DNA from: Nemertoderma westbladi
Taxonomy: Eukaryota > Xenacoelomorpha > Nemertodermatida > Nemertodermatidae
Length of the DNA stretch: 64,000 nucleotides
Assembly: GCA_032718475.1 (NCBI GenBank)
Contig: JAUCBJ010002619.1
Coordinates: forward strand, 24,084 to 88,083
Direction of reading: 5' to 3'
Shown: piece after piece, positions 44,860-56,185 of the stretch
How positions within the stretch are numbered: the first letter of the stretch is position 1
Layout of the letters: each line of letters opens with the position of its first letter
The notes under the pieces: generated by a model
What the model was told of the DNA's origin: nothing
What the model saw: only the letters and a program-made list of their open reading frames with translations
Database searches by the model: none
Translations under genes and position numbers: made by a program

Positions 44860-46790
44860 GGTACTTTCTGTGCCAAGTATTATCACTCTACTCTACAACC
44901 CAGACAGTAAGACAGTACTTTTTAATGCTGTATTGTATTCTGGACACTTCCCGCGTGCTTGGACAACTGCATTGGTCACCCCAATTTATAAAAAGAAAGG
45001 CAGCAGCTTAGATACAAACAATTACCGCGGTATATCGTTGCTTAGTACTCTTGGTAAACTGTTTACAACCATATTGAACACACGCTTGTTATGGTGGTCA
45101 GAAGGTCTTGGTATTATTATTGAGTCGCAGGCGGGTTTCCGTCCAGGATATTCCACCTCTGATCACATTTTTGTTCTTCATGGTCTAGTTGAATATTTCA
45201 CATCTGGAAAACACGGTCACAATAAATTATACACAGCCTTTGTGGATTTCAAGAAGGCTTTCGATTCAGTAGATCGCAACGCACTGTGGATCAAACTCAG
45301 CTCACTTGGATTTAAGGGCAAAATATTCGATATTATTAGGGACATGTACAAGTCAGTAAAGGCTAGTGTACGGTGGGATGGGGAGATTTCGGATAGTTTT
45401 GACTGTCTGCTAGGCGTTATGCAGGGAGAATGTTTGTCTCCTATTTTATTTGCTTTATTCTTAAATGATTTGGAACTAGAACTAGCAAGAGGAGGTTTCC
45501 CTGGTCTGGATTTTTCCTATTTCCGTTTATATCTTCTCCTGTACGCGGACGATGCTGTTCTAGTAGCAAATAGCAGAGAAGGTCTTCAATGTGCACTTGA
45601 TATTCTGGGTCCCTATACAGACTACTGGGCTCTTAAGGTTAACTTGGATAAAACAAATATAATTATCTTCCGACGCGGTGGGACCTCTGCAGTACTAGAC
45701 AGATGGACATATAAGGGATGCCCTGTGAAGGTTGTCTCGTCATATACCTATTTAGGGGTTGAGTTCTCTTCCTCAGGAAGCTTCTTTGTCGCACAGAAGT
45801 CCCTTGCATCGAAAGCCAATAAAGCTCTGTTTTCTCTATACAAGTACTTAAGCCATTTTTTGAACATTTCATTTGACCTTCGTATAAAACTATTCTCAAC
45901 TCTTATAATACCAATTTTGAACTACGGTGCAGAAGTTTGGGGTTTTCACGCAGGGAGAGAGATTGAACGAGTCCAACTATCTTTTCTTAAACGCATAATT
46001 GGTGTGAAATCGAGTACACCGAATTTTATGGTATACGGCGAGTCAGGTGTAATTCCATTGGCTGTTTACAGGAAATTTATAATACTGAAGTTTTGGGTTC
46101 GCCTTCTATCATTGTCCAACCATCGCTTAAGTAAACGAATTTATCTTGAACTATACAAAGACGCAACTGCAAGTAGATCCACTGTGAATTGGGCCTCTAG
46201 GGTCAGAGACACGTTAAATGGGTTAGGATTGAGTTGGGCTTGGGAGGTACAAGAGGTTGAGGATCGAAATAGTTTTTTAGGATTAGTCAAACGGATTTTA
46301 TCTGACCAGTTCGTACAGGCCTGGTGGGCAAACATAAACGGGTCACCTAAGGGGAGACTCTACATTAAAGATCGGTTTGGTACAGAACTGTATTTGAACT
46401 CTCTGAAAAGTTTCCCCTCCTTAAAGCTGGCGCTAGCCCGCCTGAGGTGCTCAAGCCACAGGTTGCAAGTGGAGGTAGGCCGGTGGGAGCGACAGGAGCC
46501 TTCCGAGAGATTGTGTCGAATCTGTAACTCTGGAGAAATTGAGGATGAACTTCATTTTTTACTGATTTGTCCCGCATACAGAGAACTAAGAATAGAATTT
46601 ATTAAAATGTATTATCAATTATTTCCATCCGTTTTTAAGTACCGCAAATTATTATCATCCCAGTCCAGATCTGAAGTAAAAAATCTATCTATCTTTATTA
46701 GTAAGGCTACCAAACTTAGAAATACATTGTTATTGCTATAATCGAATATGTAACTTAACCTATATCAATAAAATTGTAACTACTCAAATC
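44860..46790 (+). mobile_element. 5'-truncated LINE with intact RT frame
   Basis: A LINE whose endonuclease half is missing but whose RT frame is uninterrupted. A short 3' UTR has AATAAA near 46768. The flanks at about 44705-44765 and 48024-48085 share a sequence containing AATCGCGGTTTA and AACTTGTTTTATTT, which may be a separate repeat. The left boundary is approximate. Confidence 0.8.
44870..46741 (+). CDS. Non-LTR reverse transcriptase (about 623 codons, N-terminally truncated)
   Basis: This copies element RNA at a nicked target. Motifs in order: IYKKKGSSLDTNNYRGISLL, the palm Asp in AFVDFKKAFDSVDR, LGVMQGECLSPILFALFLND and the catalytic LLLYADDAVLVA. Then comes KVNLDKTNIIIF, a long C-terminal region and a cysteine-histidine cluster, CRICNSGEIEDELHFLLIC, seen at the C-terminus of many animal LINEs. 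All catalytic residues are present and there is no stop, so truncation occurred at insertion and the copy is not old. No endonuclease is present in the sequence upstream, and the first codon given is only the start of the open frame. The clade is not assigned. Confidence 0.85.
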   Translation: MPSIITLLYNPDSKTVLFNAVLYSGHFPRAWTTALVTPIYKKKGSSLDTNNYRGISLLSTLGKLFTTILNTRLLWWSEGLGIIIESQAGFRPGYSTSDHIFVLHGLVEYFTSGKHGHNKLYTAFVDFKKAFDSVDRNALWIKLSSLGFKGKIFDIIRDMYKSVKASVRWDGEISDSFDCLLGVMQGECLSPILFALFLNDLELELARGGFPGLDFSYFRLYLLLYADDAVLVANSREGLQCALDILGPYTDYWALKVNLDKTNIIIFRRGGTSAVLDRWTYKGCPVKVVSSYTYLGVEFSSSGSFFVAQKSLASKANKALFSLYKYLSHFLNISFDLRIKLFSTLIIPILNYGAEVWGFHAGREIERVQLSFLKRIIGVKSSTPNFMVYGESGVIPLAVYRKFIILKFWVRLLSLSNHRLSKRIYLELYKDATASRSTVNWASRVRDTLNGLGLSWAWEVQEVEDRNSFLGLVKRILSDQFVQAWWANINGSPKGRLYIKDRFGTELYLNSLKSFPSLKLALARLRCSSHRLQVEVGRWERQEPSERLCRICNSGEIEDELHFLLICPAYRELRIEFIKMYYQLFPSVFKYRKLLSSQSRSEVKNLSIFISKATKLRNTLLLL

Positions 46791-48607
46791 TATGATGTAT
46801 AATATATGTTGTTATTTCTTTATGCATTGTTCATCTGAGAATTGTATTTTTCTTTTTTTTTTATTGGCGCTGGAGCTGACAATGTTTTATGTTTATGTAG
46901 TCCAGTAATCGTGTGCTGTCAACTTATAGCATCAATAATGCTAGTTGTTCTAATATACGTACGACTGTATAGTAAGCAAACATTAACTGGTTTAGCTGCT
47001 GGCTATTACAGTCTCAGCTGAATAACTCTTCCCAATACATCCTTGCTATGTTAATTAATTGGCGTGCAAGCTAAATGACTGTTAATACAGTGTGTTGGCT
47101 ACACAGAGTATTGTACTATGCTCTCAGCGAATTATTGTTTTATTTTAAAATCTTGTTATGACACATTTTTAAAATGATTTGACTTTTATCTTAAAAGGTG
47201 TCATGATTGATATTCTTCATATTTTTTTAATTTAAAAAAATTAAATTTTTAAAAATTAAAAAAAAATTTAAATTAAAAATTTTTTTTTTAATTTAAAAAA
47301 AATAATAATTTTTGAAAATTAAAAAATGAAAAAAATATTTATTTTTCTGAACTATATCATATATATTATTATATTCCATGGTCTATTTATGGTACCGGTA
47401 TAATCTATATGACTTATTTATGATAATCTGCAAAGTATTTATCAAGAGCCCTGGATATAAACTGTGATTGAATGATAAAAATATGTTATTGTAATACTAA
47501 AATGCAATATAGCTTCATTATTGCAGAATTGCCACAATAATCCACCAGGATGCTAGTACAGGAACAATCATCATTCCCATTATTCTATTTACGAAATGCA
47601 ATTACGTAATTCACCAACATGAAGAATACCAGGTTTTCACTTTTCACTTTTCAGTCATGTATTTATTTATTTTCAAAGTAGATTATTACAGTGGAAAGCT
47701 TGACAGGGAAATAAAATCTGATTGGTTGGTATTCTCTAGGGCTACTCATTCAAACCTCTGCCATATCATACTGTATCCTACTGTTACAATCAACCTGCTT
47801 TTAATAAGCAGCCTGCTTTCTCTGAAAAGGAGCTCATCACTGATTGGTTGAATTCCAACCTCTAACTCAAACTCCAGATCACTTTTTTAAATAAAACGGG
47901 TAGTATAGTGTCCTAAGCGATGGATAAACACTGCTAGAATAACCTAAACTTGAATCATCCCCATTGGCAGCCATTAACAACAGGACGTACTGTATATATA
48001 CACGTCCTTATGGCCCAAAGGGTTAATCGCGGTTTACATTGAAACATATCAACTTGTTTTATTTATTACAAAAATAAGAACGAATTTGTCTTATCACTTC
48101 TTGTGCGCGATTGTATTGAATTCATGACAACTGCTGTTATTATTATTAATCAATTGACACCTCGACTCCTCTCTGAGACTCCGACTACTCTATCTGATAG
48201 AATAAAATAATCATTTCGCTAACTGCTCTCTATCTTCTATAATCACAACAGCTTTTATAATTCATTAGATGATTACAACATAATAATTATAGTTTGAAGT
48301 TGTCTAGAAAATCTTTTGTACACCACTGGGACTACCCTCACACTAATTTATTATCAGACAGAACAAAAAGCTTTTACTTGACTCGTACTATCGTCTCCTG
48401 CGACTTGCTTCACGGGCCGCTAGGCCCGTCTCTAGTTATATACTTGGGAAAAAAAGTAGAACTGTTTATTAACTATTCTCGCGGCAAAGGGTTTAACAAG
48501 CGACAGGGTCGAGAGACTTTTCCGTTGCTGAATTATTTAAATACAATATATAATAATATATAGTGTTGCAAAATAAATTGAACTGCATTATTTTACTATA
48601 TTTATAT
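46791..48607. other. AT-rich interval, no gene recognised
   Basis: It contains a strongly A/T-biased segment (about 47220-47345, alternating poly-A and poly-T able to fold on itself). Open frames here show no family signature. Confidence 0.5.
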
Positions 48608-50033
48608 TATTATTATTATTCTTTATTCCAGAAAATTAATTCCATAAAATATACATTAATATTAAAATACATACGACCGGTAATAATTAGCACAACGATA
48701 TTGTTATTATTATATACTTAATTTGCACTGTAATAGACTAGGAAAAATTTGTGAATCAGTTCTAGAATGACGGATATACACAAGAATATCATTGTTTGAC
48801 ATATCAATCCTTCTAAATAAGCTAATGATTGAAAATCTACGTATATGATGAAATCCACTATTACCCAGACTGACTAGCATATTACTCGCACTATAGCTAT
48901 TATCGTATTTAAAACCAAATAAACGACGCACTGTGGTATTATATGCCACTCTAAGTCGATCAAGAGTTGATTTAGAAAAATATGTGTCAGCCCATAAGGA
49001 ATTACAGTAAATTCCACTGCAAAAGCTGATAAACAGGTGTTTCTTTACACTGTGACTCTGCACTTACTGAAATTCCTAAGAAGTGAGTTAGCGCGAGCAT
49101 AAAAACATCTGATCTGGTTACGGATATCGATATCATCAGCAAAGTCACTACTAATATAATGGCATAAATATTTATATTTATTAACTATTTCTAGAGCAAC
49201 ATTATTAAGCTTAATTTGTACACTAGAAACAAAATTGCGATGCGACTACAATGAAAGTAAACACACTTAGATTTTTTGTATTGAAAGTTAGATTATTGCA
49301 GTTGGAATAGGATGCACACAGATAATTAATTTTTGCAGAGCAGTAGGTGATGTCGAAATAAGGCAAATATCGTTGGCATAAAAGAAGTGATTAATGCAGA
49401 CGTGATGAAGTCTAGATCCTATACCAGTATTAGTTAGCTGCGTACTAAGATTATTGGTGTATACATTAAAGAAATAGGGGCTCAGAATTCCACCTTGTCT
49501 TACACCATTTGTACAGTTAAATGATGGAGCAGATAGGTATCCATCCCATAGAACCCTAACAGTTTGATTCACGTACCAAAAACAAATAATTCTCAAAATA
49601 TATGGTGGTACACATCTATCAAAAAGTTTATCAAATAATTTAGAATACGATACAGTATCGAATGCCTTTGAGGCATCTAAGAATGATATGTATACATTGG
49701 AACCATTACGTAAATAGTAGTTAATGAGTTCCTTAATTGAATACACACATAATTCCATGCCTAAGTGTCGTTTATAACCAAACTTATTGTCATTAGTTAC
49801 CAGCTTATAACGAATGCGTTCTAGAATAATAATTTTAAAAAGTTTGCCCATGATAGAGGACAATGCTATTGGGCGATAGTTAGTGCGGTCAGTTACCAGG
49901 CCACTACTATCTTTAATTACAGGCACAAGATTAGATTCTATAATAGACAAAGGTAAAAAACCGTGGATAAAATAGCATGAATATAAAAAACTTATAAAAA
50001 TATTTAATCTACGTGGAGCATACAATATATATA
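48608..50033 (-). pseudogene. Old LINE, 3' piece: reverse transcriptase with damaged active site
   Basis: Minus-strand RT remnant. From 50025 the frame reads LYAPRRLNIF, DRTNYRPIALSS (motif 1), FLDASKAFDTVSYSKLF (palm Asp) and NGVRQGGILSPYFFNVYTNN. The catalytic motif is FYANDICLIS, with Asn in place of the first Asp of YADD. A second open stretch (49063-48710) covers the C-terminus. The 3' end at about 48608 has AATAAAG followed by AAT triplets. The same element continues at 52343-52406 and 56186-56650. It is dead by mutation and by two insertions. L2/CR1-like affinity is likely but not certain. Confidence 0.85.
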
Positions 50034-50754
50034 TCTAATATATATAAATATCGATTGTCTGTCTGTCTGTGTGTTTGTCATCAGCTATACAATCGAACCC
50101 ATCTCGATGAAATCTCGCTTGCTATAGCTCGTTAGATAGGTCTCGCCCTAACTCGTTGCAACGTAATACTCAGAGCCGTCTGAAGTTCGCCCGTCTGCCG
50201 CTAGAGGGCGATTTTCGTGATTTTCGGGCGAAATGTATCGAATTATTTCAGTTCTTCTATCGGTAATTAATGATTTAGAGGGCTAACATTTATCCCACCT
50301 GGTATAAAATTAACATGGGTAGATTCGCCGTGTCCCATTCTCACAAAGTTTTTATTTTATTCGAGTGTTTAATATAAATATGTATGATTATTTATTGATT
50401 AAAAAGCAAATAGTGTATAAATATGTCATATTCGCCAAGCATGATCGAATTGGCCTATTCTTATTGAATAGGGAAGGATTTTTTTCTGTATCATAGCAAC
50501 GTTAAGGTAATTATTGAACTCGCAGCTAACTGGCTGGGCACAGATAAGGAGCAAGCAGGCTGGAGTGTTGATTGGGGTGGGTTTGGGTTGTCTATTGCGA
50601 ATTGCTCAAGAGTAATTCTGCTTTCTCAATCATTGGCTGCATGGAAGGAGAGGTTTATAACATTTTTGTTTTACTGTTATGAATATTAAAAGTAAAATAA
50701 TTATTTCTGTAGGCCTATACTTACTGTATTATTATTTTATCTAATATTATACAT

Positions 50755-52130
50755 CTAATCTCCATGAAATCTCGCTTACTATAGCTCGTTAGATAGGTCT
50801 CGCCCTAACTCGTTGCAACGTAATACTCAGAGCCGTCTGAAGTTCCCCCGTCTGCCGCTAGAGAGCGAATTGTCCGATAGTGAAAACCTGATCTCATTGG
50901 GTTGTTTTTAATGCTTTTGTGCTGAAACTTGGTAGCTATATACTGCAGCATAGGCTGTATATTTCCGAAGTCTCTGAGTTTCCACCAGTATATTTCCGGA
51001 GTTGTCCACAGTTCCCCAGTCTACCGTTAGAGGGCTAAATGTCTGAGAGTTAACATCTTCTCCAACTTTGTTATTTACAATCCGTTTAGACTGAAACTTG
51101 GTAGGCATCTACTACAGCAAAGGCTGTATCTTTACTGAGTCGCAGAGTCGTCTACAATTCCCCAGTCTACCGCTAGAGGGCGAAATGTCTGAAAGTTAAC
51201 ATCTTCTCCAACTTTGTTATTTATAATCCATTTAGACTGAACTTGGTAGGCATCTACTACAGCATAGGCTATATCTTTACTGAGTCGCGCAGAGTTGTCT
51301 ACATTACCCGCGTCTGCCGCTAGAGGGCGAAATGTATGAAAGTTAACATCTCCTCCACCTTTGTTATTTACAATCCTTTTAGACTGAAACTTGGTAGGCT
51401 TCTACTATAGCATAGGCTATATCTTTGCGGAGTAGTAGAGTCATCTACAGTTCCACAGTCAGCCGCTAGAGGGCGAATTGTCTGATAGTGAAAACCTCAT
51501 CCCATTTGGTTCTTTTTAATCATTTTGAGCTGAAACTTGGTTGGTATCTACTACATCATAGGCTGTATCTTTACGGGGTTGCAGAATCCTATTCACTTCC
51601 CCAGTCTACCGCTAGAGGGTGAAATGTCTGAAAGTTAACATCTTCTTCAACTTTGTTATTTACTAACGGTTTAGACTGAAACTTGGTAGGCTTCTACTGC
51701 AGCATAGGCTGTACCTTTACGGAGTCACAGAGTTCTATACAGTCCGTATCTGCCGCTAGAGGGCGAAATATCTGATAGTGAACACCTCATCCCATTTGGT
51801 TCTTTTTAATCCTATTGAGCTGGAACTTGGCAGGAATCTACTACAGCATATTCTGTATCTTTACGGAGTCCCAGAGTCGTCTACAGTTCTTCAGTCTACT
51901 GCTAGAGGGTGAAATGTCTGAATGTGAACATCTACACCAATTTTGTTATTTACAATCTGTTTAAGCTGAAACTTGAAAGGCAGGCATTTTACTTCACCAT
52001 AAACCCCATCTTTACCAAACTGCAGCGCCGTCTGCATTTCACCAGTCCGCAGGTAGAGGGTGGATCTGAAAGTGATCATTTTCTGGAAATTTTGTTATTT
52101 ACAATCTGCCTAAAGTTGAAACTTGACAGT
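50755..52130. repeat. About 146-bp tandem repeats with a CTCF-like motif
   Basis: Units share TGAAACTTGGTAGGC, CTACTACAGCATAGGCTGTA, TCTTTACGGAGTCGCAGAGT and CTGCCGCTAGAGGGCGA. The CCGCTAGAGGGCG-like core starts at 51024, 51170, 51317, 51463, 51609, 51753 and 51898, a spacing of 144-147 bp, with earlier copies at 50198 and 50855 and a degenerate one near 52046. A further 120-bp block (CTCGTTAGATAGGTCTCGCC) is shared between about 50100-50215 and 50760-50870. Confidence 0.9.
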
Positions 52131-52230
52131 TATCTCTTATGGGGGTGGTGTTTTATTTAATGATGGTGTCTGTTCCGTATGCAGTTATCGAATCTCCCAC
52201 ACATATTCATATATCATCTGCATGTGCACT

Positions 52231-52342
52231 AGAAAGCTGTGGCCCGAAGGGCCACAGGCTTTCTAGTCTATCTATATAAAAATAGAAAAATATAAATATA
52301 AAAATAGAAAGCCTGTGGCCCTTCGGGCCACAGGCTTTCTAG
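52231..52342 (+). other. Two tandem Helitron-type terminal hairpins
   Basis: Hairpin 1 (52231-52264, one-base bulge) is followed by CTAG at 52263-52266. Directly after it, TCTATCTATATAAAA starts a 76-bp unit that ends with hairpin 2 (52307-52339, perfect 15-bp stem) and another CTAG (52339-52342). The stems share GTGGCCC and GGGCCACAGGCTTTCTAG. Confidence 0.85.
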
Positions 52343-52406
52343 TATATTTATAATTATCGGCCCACAGATTGCAAATTGCAGGTCCACCACTAGCGTCACC
52401 CACCGT
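52343..52406 (-). pseudogene. Old LINE, middle piece
   Basis: The minus-strand translation gives DASGGPAICNLWADNYK, a linker typical of the region between LINE endonuclease and RT. It continues in sense from the piece at 56186-56650 across the RTE-like insertion. About 80 residues expected before LYAPRRL are missing at the Helitron junction. Confidence 0.75.
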
Positions 52407-52838
52407 CAGAGTCAGAGCCTAGAGTCAGGTCAGGTATTCTAGGTCATTGATCAAGAAAACTTGCCATCTCCATGCAGCATAAGAAGGTGCTACCTGTAGC
52501 TACATAGACCCTCTTACTAGGGCAAATCTGGTCCTGTAACTAGGACCCCCTTCGTTCTGGGATAAGGACGCCCTTGGTCCTGGATTAAGGACCCATATAC
52601 TTGGCTGCAGGGGTATATGGCCTGACCAGGCAGATGGTGATCTACCAATGGCTGGTCAGGAGTAGAGTGTTCTCATGTCCACTCTGAGAGCACTTCACTG
52701 CAACCTGCACCTGGCAGCAAGGGTACAGGGCATGACCCAGCAGATGAGCTGCAACAGCCAATGGTGAGTCATGTGCGCCAGAGTAGATATGGGTGATGGG
52801 CCTCATATCTGACTCCATTGCGACACCCACCCCGTGGA

Positions 52839-54611
52839 ATGGCAAACCAGGGTGTGGTATTTGCCCCGAGAGCTGACTCGGCAAAAAAGCACCCCCCAAC
52901 CCCCACTATGAATTACATTAGCAATGCGGAGGTCCGGCCACTAGAGGCCAGTGAAATTACCGGACACAATCGGCCTCACAGGCGTCAGTTAACTCCTGAC
53001 CGGCTGCCTGTCTCACCCCCTACTGGAGAGAGAGCAGCCAACAATTCTTTGAGTCCCTTTCCTGATGACCTTTCTGGCCCAAACCCTGGGTCACCAGGGA
53101 GGCCAGATTGTGATGGGGAGAGGGATTCTGGAGTTGGAGGCTACTCTCATGTTCCACCCCGACCAACAAAGCCATTGGTGAATCTGAGGCAAGTCATTAG
53201 ACTAGCCTCAGTAAACACCCTAACACTCGGGTCCCCAATGCGACAAGGTGAGCTGACTGCCTTGGCAGATAAGCTTTCTCTTAGCGCAGTGGGTGTTCAA
53301 GAGCACCGAATGCAGACTGGACAGACTGATGAGGTTCTGATTAAGGACATGGGGGGCGGTTGGCGACTCGCCCTCGCGTCAGCAGATGATAGTGGCAATG
53401 GTGGAATTGGTCTATTGATGAATCCAACTGCACATGCAGCATTGGACAAAATAGACCAAATCTCTAACCGCATCATCCGTTGCCACTTCACATGTTCTGG
53501 AAGACTGGCTAAGAAGTTCCCTAAGGTGGTTCTGATTGTGTGCTACTCTCCAACTAGTGTTGCCCCTCCTGTAGAGGAGGTGGAAAATTTCTACCACAAT
53601 CTACAAGCAGCTACTGATGGAGTGGATCAGCATGCATTCTTAACATTCCTGGGTGACTTTAATGCAAGTCTGCATCAATCACCTATATCGCCCTGGGTCT
53701 ATAGCAATAGTGTTAACCGAAATTCTGTCCATCTTCAGGATTTTATCTCTGGAAATGGATTGTTTTCGGCTGGAACCCAGTTCAAGAAGCGAACTGGAAA
53801 GCTATGGACTCATAGTGGACCCAGTGGTCACAAGTCCCAGATAGACCATATTCTGTTTCGTAGGAAATACAGGAGCTCTATACAAGACTGTAATGCATTT
53901 ACACTTCGACCCTTCTCCAGTGATCACCGCCTTATTGTGGCCAAGGTAAGACTTAGTCTGCGTGCTAGCAGAACAACGAAATCTGCCTTGCCGCGGCATG
54001 ACTGGTCCTCTCTGTTGCAACAGCCAAGTGTGAGATCCAGCTTTACACTACAGCTGAGCAACAGGTATGAGGCTCTTGCCTCTGAGGCGGCAGATCACTG
54101 TGGGGGCTATACTGCCTTTACAGAAGCAGTTAAGTTAGCAGCTGCAGAAACAGTTCCTGTATACCCTCGAAACAGGAAAAGGGCCCCCTGGACTGACAAC
54201 AAAATTCAGAAGTGCCGAAATGACCTTCATAAGGCGCAGAAAGAGTCCCGACTCAAACAGACTACAGCGGCCAAGAATGCAGTTAAGGCTGCATTTAGGT
54301 CCCTGAACAGGCAGTACTCTGTTAATCTACAGGAGCTAATAAACCAACAGGTTGATGCTATCAATGATGCTGACGACAGCAGGCAATCATCCCAGGCATG
54401 GAAATCGATCAATCTGATTACTGGGCGGATAAGCCAACCAACCACCAAGGTTAATGCTGAATCACCAGCCGATCGCCTCAATGGTTGGAAAGCCCACTTT
54501 GAAAAGCTCCTCAATAATGACAGGGTATTGCCTGATAACTTTATAGAAGTAAAAGTGTCTGAGTCTGTACTCCCAGATATTCCCATGGCGATATCTCCTT
54601 TGCAGAAGTGA
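52839..54611 (+). pseudogene. LINE endonuclease and N-terminal RT linker, up to the frameshift
   Basis: This is the 5' half of the LINE polyprotein. The frame is open from before 52818 and the first ATG is at 52839. A proline-rich N-terminus precedes an endonuclease/exonuclease/phosphatase domain: LASVNTLTLGSP, VGVQEHRM (catalytic Glu), LTFLGDFNASL (Asp and Asn), SQIDHILFRR and PFSSDHRLIVA (His). The enzyme nicks target DNA to prime reverse transcription. The linker with APWTDNKIQKCR leads to the RT. The frame ends at TGA 54609-54611, just after a one-base deletion near 54586 within the GGCGATATCTCC region. Copy D keeps the extra base there. Confidence 0.88.
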
Positions 54612-56137
54612 AGGCTGCTGCAAAGAGCATTAAGACCAATCGTGCCAGTGGAGTAGATGGTGTTCCCCCTGAGGTCTTTAAAATACCTGAGTGTTTAAAG
54701 CTCATCTATCCCATCATAGTAGACATGTACCGAACAACAAGAATCCCACAAGAAATGAAAACAAATAAGTTGGTGCCAGTTCCCAAGAAGGGCAACCTAA
54801 CACTCTATGGTTCTTTTCGGGGAATCTCATTGATCTCGATTGCTGCAAAGCTATACAATAGGATTCTATTAAATCGCATCAGGGATCCCATTGAGAGACT
54901 GCTCCGTGGAAATCAGAATGGGTTCCGCAAAGGTCGTGGAACCATGGAGCCCATTTTGGCACTTAGAAGGATAATTGAAGAATTATCAAAAAAGAAAGAC
55001 AGGCATCTGGCTGTTATCTCTGTTGACTTCTTCAAGGCCTTTGATTCTGTCTCTCGCTCACGTATGTTCAGCATACTTTTATTATATGGGATTCCTGATG
55101 AAATTATTGCAGCAATCAGATCAGTATACGATGGTTCGACAACATTTGTGTCTACTGTTGACGGTGACACAGAACCATTTGAAGTGTTATGGGGCGTCCT
55201 CCAAGGAGACACACTTGCACCATTCTTGTTCATTATTGTGGTTGACTATGTTCTACGCATGTCCTTAGATCATCATAATGATCATGGGGTGATGATAACT
55301 CCACCTACTGGCTCCAGAAGTCGAGGAAATCCTGCCAAGTACCTAACTGATCTAGACTTTGCTGATGACTTAGGAGTACTCTCAGAATCATTAGAGGGAG
55401 CCCAACGGCTCCTCAGCTCATTAGAACATGCTGTTTCTAGTGTTGGTCTTTTTATTAACTCCAGAAAGACCAAAATTCTGACAGTTAACTTTGAAAGTCC
55501 TCAGCAAGTATCTGATCGGATGAGCATAAGCTCAAAGGATGATATGCTTGAGCATGTGGACGACATCTGTTACCTGGGATCATGGATCCGGAAGTCAGGT
55601 GAGGACCTTCGAATACGTAAGGGAAAGGCATGGGCAGCCTTGAATAGGCTTTCCAGGATTTGGAAGTCACCGAGAATTAATCGGAAACTTAAGGTCCGAT
55701 TATTTAGAGCAGCAGTAGTTCCAGTACTCCTCTACGGGAGTCCATGCTGGGCTCTAACTGCTGAGGACACCAAATCTCTGGATGGCACATTTACAAGAAT
55801 GCTACGCCGGGTTCATTGTGACCCGTACAATGCACACATCTCCAACCAGACACTATATAACATTGGAGGTGTCTCATTGGTTCCCCCAACCTTGACACTA
55901 GAACAAAATCGCCTCCGCTTTGCAGGACATTGCTTTCGCCGTGAGGACCAGCCAGTGCATAATCTTGTACTTTGGCAGCCTCATGGAGTGAATAAGCATG
56001 GTGGACAGCCCATGACTTTCTTGAGACGCATCTTAAAGGACACTGGCCTTAAAGATGCGGATGATCTAGCAAATGTCATGGGTGATAGGGAGTTGTGGCG
56101 GTGCAATTTTGTTGAGAAGCCGGCACAGCATTCTTAA
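54587..56137 (+). pseudogene. LINE reverse transcriptase, after the frameshift (copy B)
   Basis: Downstream part of the same polyprotein in the next frame. It carries ASGVDGVPPEVFK, GSFRGISLISIAAKLYN, GNQNGFRKGRGTMEP, the palm Asp in VDFFKAFDSVSRS, GVLQGDTLAPFLFIIVVDYV and the catalytic LDFADDLGVL. Then come NSRKTKILTVNFE, LLYGSPCWALTAEDTKSLDG and RLRFAGHCFRRED. All RT motifs are present and there are no further stops, so the copy is one base away from an intact ORF. The stop is at 56135-56137, 48 bp before the element's end. Confidence 0.9.
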
Positions 56138-56185
56138 AAATGCAGCTGCAATGCAGCATGCCGATCCTAGTAGTAGGAGTAGTAG

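Larger units (their letters stand above)
50034..52342 (+). mobile_element. Non-autonomous Helitron-like element with internal 146-bp tandem repeats
   Basis: The 5' end starts with TC after an A (A|TCTAATATATATAA). The 3' end is a 15-bp stem, 3-nt loop hairpin (52307-52339) ending in CTAG and followed by T. A/T target, TC start and hairpin plus CTRR end are the hallmarks of Helitrons. No Rep/helicase gene is present. The interior is a tandem array, as in bivalve pearl-type and Helentron-type elements. It interrupts an old LINE on both sides. Confidence 0.75.
52407..56185 (+). mobile_element. Near-full-length RTE-like LINE (copy B), 3.8 kb
   Basis: The element is flanked by an 11-bp target duplication with one mismatch, TCA(C/T)CCACCGT (52396-52406 and 56186-56196). 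It has a 5' UTR of about 430 bp, an apurinic-type endonuclease, a reverse transcriptase and a very short 3' UTR ending in GTAGTAGGAGTAGTAG. Size, order and simple-repeat tail fit an RTE/RTEX-like clade. It is nearly identical to copy A. A single missing base near 54586 splits its one large ORF. Confidence 0.92.

Noticed and set aside
47220..47345. A/T-rich inverted-repeat region as an origin or matrix attachment site
   Set aside because: Only poly-A and poly-T runs are visible. There is no specific motif, so any function would be speculation.
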